Assembly (NCBI GenBank): GCA_903946925.1
Contig: CAJAXK010000228.1
Span: 1-38,694 of the forward strand
Length of the DNA: 38,694 nucleotides
Direction of reading: 5' to 3'
Origin: an uncultured Bacteroidales bacterium
Lineage (GTDB): Bacteria; Bacteroidota; Bacteroidia; Bacteroidales; UBA4417
How positions within the stretch are numbered: the stretch's first letter is position 1; each line of letters starts with the position of its first letter. Positions 34,074-38,694 of the stretch are shown here, piece by piece. Both the position numbers and the translations under genes were made by a program. The notes below the pieces were generated by a model. The model had not been told where the DNA came from, did no database searches, and saw only the letters and a list, made by a program, of their open reading frames with translations.

Positions 34074-36209
34074 CTACTGCACGTTTTTTAAAGTAAGTTG
34101 TATCCGTTTTCGTTCTTTATCAATTTCCAATACTTTTACCCTAACTTTTTGGTTCAATTTTACAATTGTGTTAGGGTCTTTCACATATTTATCGGCAAGT
34201 TGGCTTACGTGTATCAAGCCATCCTGATGCACCCCAATATCAACAAAAGCACCAAAATTGGTGATGTTGGTAACGAGTCCGTCCAAAATCATTCCTGGCC
34301 TAAGGTCATCCATGGAGTTTACATTTTTATCAAACTCGAAAAGTTCAAATTTTTGTCGAGGGTCGCGTCCCGGTTTTGAAAGTTCTGCCATAATATCGGT
34401 AAGTGTTGGCATCCCTACTTTATCGCTGATAAATTCTTCGAGTTTTATTTGTTTTCGTAAATCTTCGTTTTGGATAAGTTCCGCCACCGAACAACCCGCT
34501 TTTTTTGCCATACGTGTAACAATTGTATAGCTCTCGGGATGAACAGCGCTGGAATCGAGTGGGTTTTCTGCATCGCGGATGCGGAGGAACCCGGCAGCTT
34601 GCTCATAAACTTTGTCGCCAAAACGGGGAACATTTTTAAGTTGCTCCCGCGATTTGAACATCCCATTCTTTTCACGGTATTCCACAATCCGTGTGGCAAG
34701 CACAGGCCCAACCCCTGAAACATAAGTCAACAACTGTTTGCTTGCCGTATTAAGCTCAACGCCTACTTTATTCACACAACTTTCAACCACGCTTTCGAGG
34801 CTTTTTTGCAACAAAGCCTGGTTTACATCATGCTGGTATTGACCAACCCCAATGGATTTCGGATCAATTTTAACCAATTCCGAAAGTGGGTCCATCAGCC
34901 TCCGGCCAATAGAAACCGAACCGCGGACTGTTACATCGTACTCAGGGAATTCCTCGCGTGCAACCGCTGAGGCTGAATACACCGAAGCACCGTTTTCGTT
35001 TACCATCAAAGCAATCAACTCTGTATCGAAAGGAATTCTGCGGACAAGGTTCTCGGTTTCGCGCCCGGCTGTGCCGTTTCCTATGGCAATAGCTTCAACC
35101 TTATAGGCTTTTACAAGGTTCTGTATTTTTGCAACCGATTGTTTTACTTCGCTTTGCGGTGGATGCGGATAAATAGTTTCGTTATGCAAAAGGCGTCCTT
35201 GCCTGTCGAGGATTACAAGTTTGCAACCACTTCTAAAACCTGGGTCAATAGCTAAAACGGTTTTCTGGCCTAAAGGCGGAAGCATAAGCAATTGCCTGAG
35301 GTTTTCGGCAAAAACCCTAATTGCTTCCAGATCGGCTTTTTCTTTCACCATTTGCCGGTATTCGGTTTCAATCGAAGGTTGCAAAAGACGCTTGTAGGAA
35401 TCCTTAACAGCCTCCTCCACAAGGTGCGAACATTCATTATTTGATTTAACAAATAACTTGTTGAGTGCTTCGCGTGCACCTTCTTCTTCAGGTTCGATGC
35501 TCAGTTTCAAAAAACCTTCGTTCTCGCCACGGAACATAGCCATTAAGCGGTGCGAAGGAGCTTTCATCAAAGGTTCTGACCAGTCGTAATAAGTTTCGTA
35601 TTTTATACCTTCCAACTCTTTGCCACGCACAGGCTTTGAATTTATTGCCCCCGACCGCTCAAAATGGTTACGGATACGCTGTCGGCTTTGCTGGTTTTCG
35701 TTAACCCATTCGGCAATAATATCGCGGGCACCGGCAATAGCCTCTTCTTCATTTTTCACATCCTTGGCAGTGTTTACAAACTCCTTGGCTTTTCGGAAAG
35801 GATTAGCTTCGTGTTGATTAAGGATAATACGGGCAAGAGGTTCGAGACCTTTTTCGCGGGCTATGGAAGCGCGTGTGCGACGCTTTGGCTTGTAGGGCAG
35901 GTACAAATCTTCGAGTTCGCTTTTGGTGGTAGCACCCAGAAAAAGTTTTTCCAATTCGGGCGTAAGTTTTTCCTGTTCCCTTACCGAGGCAATAATTGCT
36001 TCCCTGCGCTTTTCGAGTTCAACAATTTTTTCGTGCATTTCGCGGATGGCGGCAATCTGCACTTCATCCAAACTGCCGGTCATTTCCTTGCGGTACCGCG
36101 CTATAAAAGGGACTGTAGCCCCTTCGAGAAGCAAATTGATGGTGTTTTGTACCTGAAAATCACGAATACCAAGCTCGTTGGCAATTTGTTGGATGTATTT
36201 GTTTTCCAT
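34074..36209 (-). CDS. tex: Tex-family RNA-binding transcription accessory protein
   Basis: A 711-residue protein using the ATG at 36209. A 17-codon upstream extension (from 36260) is unlike the family. It starts in the standard way (KYIQQIANELGI), continues with FIARYRKEMTGSLDE, and has the YqgF/RNase H-like core IDPGFRSGCK at 321-330, helix-hairpin-helix segments (YVSGVGPVLATRIVEYR, NVPRFGDKVYEQAAGFLRI), and a C-terminal S1 domain (about 636-711, TNFGAFVDIGVHQDGLIHVSQL). Tex binds RNA or single-stranded nucleic acid and affects transcription. It is generally cytoplasmic. A CAAAAATA (36263-36270) upstream reads TATTTTTG on the minus strand and could be its -7 box. Confidence 0.95.
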   Translation of the reverse strand: MENKYIQQIANELGIRDFQVQNTINLLLEGATVPFIARYRKEMTGSLDEVQIAAIREMHEKIVELEKRREAIIASVREQEKLTPELEKLFLGATTKSELEDLYLPYKPKRRTRASIAREKGLEPLARIILNQHEANPFRKAKEFVNTAKDVKNEEEAIAGARDIIAEWVNENQQSRQRIRNHFERSGAINSKPVRGKELEGIKYETYYDWSEPLMKAPSHRLMAMFRGENEGFLKLSIEPEEEGAREALNKLFVKSNNECSHLVEEAVKDSYKRLLQPSIETEYRQMVKEKADLEAIRVFAENLRQLLMLPPLGQKTVLAIDPGFRSGCKLVILDRQGRLLHNETIYPHPPQSEVKQSVAKIQNLVKAYKVEAIAIGNGTAGRETENLVRRIPFDTELIALMVNENGASVYSASAVAREEFPEYDVTVRGSVSIGRRLMDPLSELVKIDPKSIGVGQYQHDVNQALLQKSLESVVESCVNKVGVELNTASKQLLTYVSGVGPVLATRIVEYREKNGMFKSREQLKNVPRFGDKVYEQAAGFLRIRDAENPLDSSAVHPESYTIVTRMAKKAGCSVAELIQNEDLRKQIKLEEFISDKVGMPTLTDIMAELSKPGRDPRQKFELFEFDKNVNSMDDLRPGMILDGLVTNITNFGAFVDIGVHQDGLIHVSQLADKYVKDPNTIVKLNQKVRVKVLEIDKERKRIQLTLKNVQ

Positions 36210-36481
36210 AGTAAAGTAAGGAAGTGGTATCAAAAAAAACAGGATTAAATTCCCTATCACGGCAAAAATAAGAAAAGATGGCCGAATGGGAAGGGAAAAG
36301 GCTTACACTGCACCATAATTCTGCTCATCATGCATTCTTTCTGGAATTCTGAACAATGAATTCTATTCGTTCGATTATCTTTGAAATGGAAGTAACTTTT
36401 ACCGTAAACCAGTCATACTATGATTTAGCCAAATTAATTAGAGCCTGTCCATAAAGTTGACATTTATTTTTATTTACGATG

Positions 36482-36533
36482 TACGAGTTACGATTGACAA
36501 TTATAACTCGCTGAAAAACAATCGTAAATCGTA
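36482..36533. repeat. Inverted repeat within CGTAAATCGTA-type words
   Basis: TACGAGTTACGATTG (36482-36496) and CAATCGTAAATCGTA (36519-36533) pair with one mismatch, leaving a 22-base loop. Further words of the same kind (GTAATTTGTAATTCGTAAAT) follow. It lies in the divergent spacer between tex and the GH125 gene. The first part of that spacer (36271-36480) holds only a 22-codon open frame with no recognisable content. Confidence 0.65.
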
Positions 36534-36564
36534 ATTTGTAATTCGTAAATTTTAGGACGAACCA

Positions 36565-36593
36565 AGTTTAAAAACAAACTCTAATTATGTTTG
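36565..36593 (+). promoter_or_regulatory. Candidate promoter for the GH125 gene
   Basis: TATGTTTG (36586-36593) fits the TAnnTTTG -7 box, with a GTTTA (36565-36569) at about -33 position as a poor match to TTTG. It is 52 bases before the ATG at 36646. This rests on pattern evidence only. Confidence 0.35.
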
Positions 36594-36645
36594 ATTTTCG
36601 TAACAAAAAAGTCCTAATTTTACTTTGTTAAACAATCAATGCCTT

Positions 36646-38091
36646 ATGACTTCGCGCCGTAATTTTATCAAATCTACAGGAATTGGTGTTGCCGGTTTGG
36701 CAGCAAGCAGTTATGGCAATTTATTTGCTGCCCCGTTCCTTTACGAACCACCTGATTATAAAAGCCTTCGCCCCGTTATTGATAAAAGGAATTTTGTCAG
36801 TGCAGCAGTTGAAGAAACCATTTCGAGGGTGAAAAAAGAAATTTCGGATCCTGAACTTGCATGGCTTTTCGAAAACTGCTTTCCCAATACACTTGATACA
36901 ACCGTTACGTTTACCGAATTGGATGGCAAACCTGATACCTTTGTTATTACTGGCGATATTCACGCTATGTGGCTCCGCGATTCTTCGGCACAGGTTTGGC
37001 CTTATCTGCCGTTGACCAAACAGGATTTGCCACTTCGCAATTTAATTGCTGGTGTTATAAACCGCCAGGTAAAATGTATTTTGCTTGATCCTTATGCCAA
37101 CGCATTCGTGGATGGCAACGAAATCAGCGAATGGAAGTCGGACATAACCGATATGAAACCCGGCATTCATGAGCGAAAATGGGAAATTGATTCCTTGTGT
37201 TATCCAATCAGGCTTGCGCATGGGTACTGGAAAGCAACAGGAGACACGTCCGTTTTTGATGCAGACTGGCTTAAAGCCATGGAATTGGTTGTTGATACAT
37301 TTATTGTTCAGCAACGCAAGCAGAACGCAGGACCATACTCATTTAAAAGAGTAACTGCCTGGCAGACCGACACGGTTCCCGGAAACGGTATGGGCAATCC
37401 TTTGCGTCCGGTTGGATTAATTTGTTCGGTATTCCGCCCTTCGGATGATGCAACCATTTTTCCGTTCCTAATTCCCTCTAATTATTTTGCTGTAAAATCG
37501 CTTCGACAGCTTATCGAACTGTGCGAAAATGTTACTGGCAACAAGGCACTGGCTTCAAAAAGCCGTCGATTGGCGGATGAAGTGGAACAAGCCCTTAAAC
37601 AATTTGCAGTTCATCAGCATTTGAACTACGGCAATATTTTAGCTTACGAGGTGGATGGTTTTGGTAACCGGCTGATAATGGACGACAGCAATGTTCCGAG
37701 CATTCTTTCCTTGCCTTATTTGGATTGTATCGACAAAAATGATGTTATTTACCAAAACACCCGGAAATTCTTGTTGAGCAAAGATCATTGCTGGTTTTTT
37801 GAAGGAAAAGCTGCATCAGGAATTGGAAGCCCACATACTTTGCCCGATAAAATTTGGCCAATGACCATTATTATGCAAGCTTTAACCAGTTCAAATGCTG
37901 ACGAAATTAAAAATTGCCTGTTCATGTTGAAAACCACCCATGCCGGCAAAGGCTTTATGCATGAATCCTTCAACAAAGATAAACCCGAGGATTATACCCG
38001 AAGCTGGTTTGCATGGGCAAATACCTTGTTCGGTGAATTGATCATTAAAGTACATGCCGAGCATCCTGAGTTTCTCAAAACTGTAGATTAG
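36646..38091 (+). CDS. Glycoside hydrolase family 125 exo-alpha-1,6-mannosidase, Tat-exported
   Basis: A 481-residue protein from the ATG at 36646, seven codons after an alternative TTG. This start puts the twin-arginine motif SRRNFIKS at residues 3-10, ahead of a mildly hydrophobic helix and an FAAPF cleavage region, so export in folded form is expected. GH125 hallmarks include TGDIHAMWLRDSSAQVWPY (102-120, with likely catalytic acid D112), SLCYPIRLAHGYWKATGD, the FRPSDDATIFPFLIPSN block and a C-terminal GFMHESFNKDKPEDYTRSWFAWANTLFGEL. The family is metal-independent and inverting, and removes alpha-1,6-linked mannose from mannans or N-glycans. No other glycan gene is in the window, so this is not a visible PUL. 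Confidence 0.93.
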   Translation: MTSRRNFIKSTGIGVAGLAASSYGNLFAAPFLYEPPDYKSLRPVIDKRNFVSAAVEETISRVKKEISDPELAWLFENCFPNTLDTTVTFTELDGKPDTFVITGDIHAMWLRDSSAQVWPYLPLTKQDLPLRNLIAGVINRQVKCILLDPYANAFVDGNEISEWKSDITDMKPGIHERKWEIDSLCYPIRLAHGYWKATGDTSVFDADWLKAMELVVDTFIVQQRKQNAGPYSFKRVTAWQTDTVPGNGMGNPLRPVGLICSVFRPSDDATIFPFLIPSNYFAVKSLRQLIELCENVTGNKALASKSRRLADEVEQALKQFAVHQHLNYGNILAYEVDGFGNRLIMDDSNVPSILSLPYLDCIDKNDVIYQNTRKFLLSKDHCWFFEGKAASGIGSPHTLPDKIWPMTIIMQALTSSNADEIKNCLFMLKTTHAGKGFMHESFNKDKPEDYTRSWFAWANTLFGELIIKVHAEHPEFLKTVD

Positions 38092-38156
38092 CACTAAAAT
38101 TTATATATTCAAATATTACGTTTAAATACTGATAATTAGATAATTGACAAGATAGG

Positions 38157-38189
38157 GGAAAGTACTTCAACAAATACTTTCCTTTTTTT
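38157..38189 (+). terminator. Rho-independent terminator after the GH125 gene
   Basis: GGAAAGTA (38157-38164) and TACTTTCC (38175-38182) form an 8-bp stem with a 10-base loop and are followed by seven T residues. It lies 66 bases after the stop codon. Confidence 0.8.
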
Positions 38190-38357
38190 ATTTGTGCTTG
38201 TAGGGGTAAAAGCTGTTTTTCGTGTCTATATAGTGTGAAAATACATTTGTTATGAGTACACATAAGCTTTTTGAATGTTTTTAGTTTTTCAAAATTAATT
38301 TTTCCCGGTTCAAAAGCATTAACAAAAAAAAGCATAAACTTTTATACACTAAACGCC

Positions 38358-38694
38358 ATGAAACCAATCTACCACCCCTTCATTTTTCTTGCCATTACAC
38401 TGGCTTGCATCCTGACTTCAGTTCCTGCTTCTGCAAAAGCTTTCTATGTAGATGATTCGCTTGCTTACTCTGATTCGATGATGGTAATGCCGACCATTCA
38501 TTTGGAGACACCCAATGGCGGCGAGGTGTGGCAGGGCGGTACCCAGCATAACATTGTCTGGACTGGGACTAATCTGAGCGTGGGAGTTTTGATTGATTTA
38601 TCCATTGATGGGGGAAATACGTGGGCAAATATAAATGGCAGCTATACTTCAGATATTGGTGGTTCCATGATTACCTGGATTCCTCAAACGGCCA
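38358..38694 (+). CDS. Secreted surface protein with Kre9/KNH-like N-terminal domain, 3'-truncated
   Basis: An open frame from the ATG at 38358 to the window end (112 codons, no stop). A signal peptide (hydrophobic 8-21, SAKA near residue 27) is followed by ETPNGGEVWQGGTQHNIVW, DLSIDGGNTW and ITWIPQT. These are typical of the Ser/Thr-rich Kre9/KNH-like beta-sandwich domain found at the N-terminus of large secreted Bacteroidota proteins. Domains beyond the window would decide its role. No repeat or insertion is seen between the terminator of the preceding gene and its start. Confidence 0.8.
   Translation, partial: MKPIYHPFIFLAITLACILTSVPASAKAFYVDDSLAYSDSMMVMPTIHLETPNGGEVWQGGTQHNIVWTGTNLSVGVLIDLSIDGGNTWANINGSYTSDIGGSMITWIPQTA

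Noticed and set aside
35664-36248. 194-codon frame antisense to tex
   Set aside because: It covers the well-conserved N-terminal half of Tex, whose coding strand is certain. The antisense translation shows no family signature.
36387-36455. 22-codon frame MEVTFTVNQSYYDLAKLIR... upstream of the GH125 gene
   Set aside because: It is too short, with no ribosome site or known homologue recalled. It could be a scrap of a lost gene but this cannot be supported.
36646-38091. Polysaccharide utilisation locus around the GH125 mannosidase
   Set aside because: No SusC/SusD pair or other glycan gene is visible within the window, and the propeller kinase lies four genes away in a different orientation.

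Overview
The window looks like a chromosomal segment of a member of the Bacteroidota. The signs are SprB-type adhesin repeats, a CcmF cytochrome c maturation protein, a DUF2520/KdsC/UbiA/Maf gene row that I recall as typical of the phylum, a giant propeller-type LytS-like kinase with a LytTR regulator, start regions mostly without clear Shine-Dalgarno sites, and TAnnTTTG-like promoter boxes. I cannot place it at genus level. No rRNA, tRNA, CRISPR array, phage or intact transposase gene was seen.

Layout. (1) 1-1822 is the 3' part of a secreted SprB/PKD-repeat protein, followed by a strong terminator and a decayed second copy of its C-terminal coding end. (2) 2540-4812 (minus) is a tandem pair of 372-residue GNAT-like acetyltransferases. 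(3) 5163-12457 (plus) holds ccmF, a DUF2520 dehydrogenase-like protein, kdsC, a UbiA prenyltransferase, maf, a lipoprotein and a second, divergent UbiA-like protein. (4) 12853-16884 (plus) holds a secreted M14 carboxypeptidase-like protein and a secreted TolB-like propeller. (5) 17055-26271 (minus) is a seven-gene chemosensory cluster: CheW, CheR-TPR, CheW, MCP, CheA-REC, CheB and a REC-histidine kinase. Its gene content matches the Pseudomonas Wsp pathway, except that the terminal REC-GGDEF output protein is replaced by a REC-HisKA-HATPase protein. (6) 27241-28781 (plus) holds a small secreted protein of six YDA repeats (DUF6150/'septoil knot' type) and a lipoprotein class-I amidotransferase-like hydrolase. 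(7) 28811-36209 (minus) holds a LytTR regulator and its propeller kinase, a DUF985 cupin, an outer-membrane barrel protein and Tex. (8) 36646-38694 (plus) holds a Tat-exported GH125 mannosidase and the start of a secreted surface protein.

The intergenic DNA is unusually structured. Seven copies (A-G, 153-234 bp) of one MITE-like element lie only between genes. All share the inverted end TGAGTCCACTCCG..., and four (A, B, E, G) are flanked by perfect 4-bp direct repeats (TTTA, ACTT, ATGA, ACCT), which supports transposition. Their inner parts carry short modules found in either orientation in different copies. Separately, several spacers are filled with word-like simple repeats, a different word in each spacer, including an exact array of twenty 7-bp units at 8919-9058.

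The two observations most worth following are the Wsp-like system with a kinase in place of the diguanylate cyclase, and the MITE family with its target-site duplications. The knotted-protein candidate at 27241 is a third.
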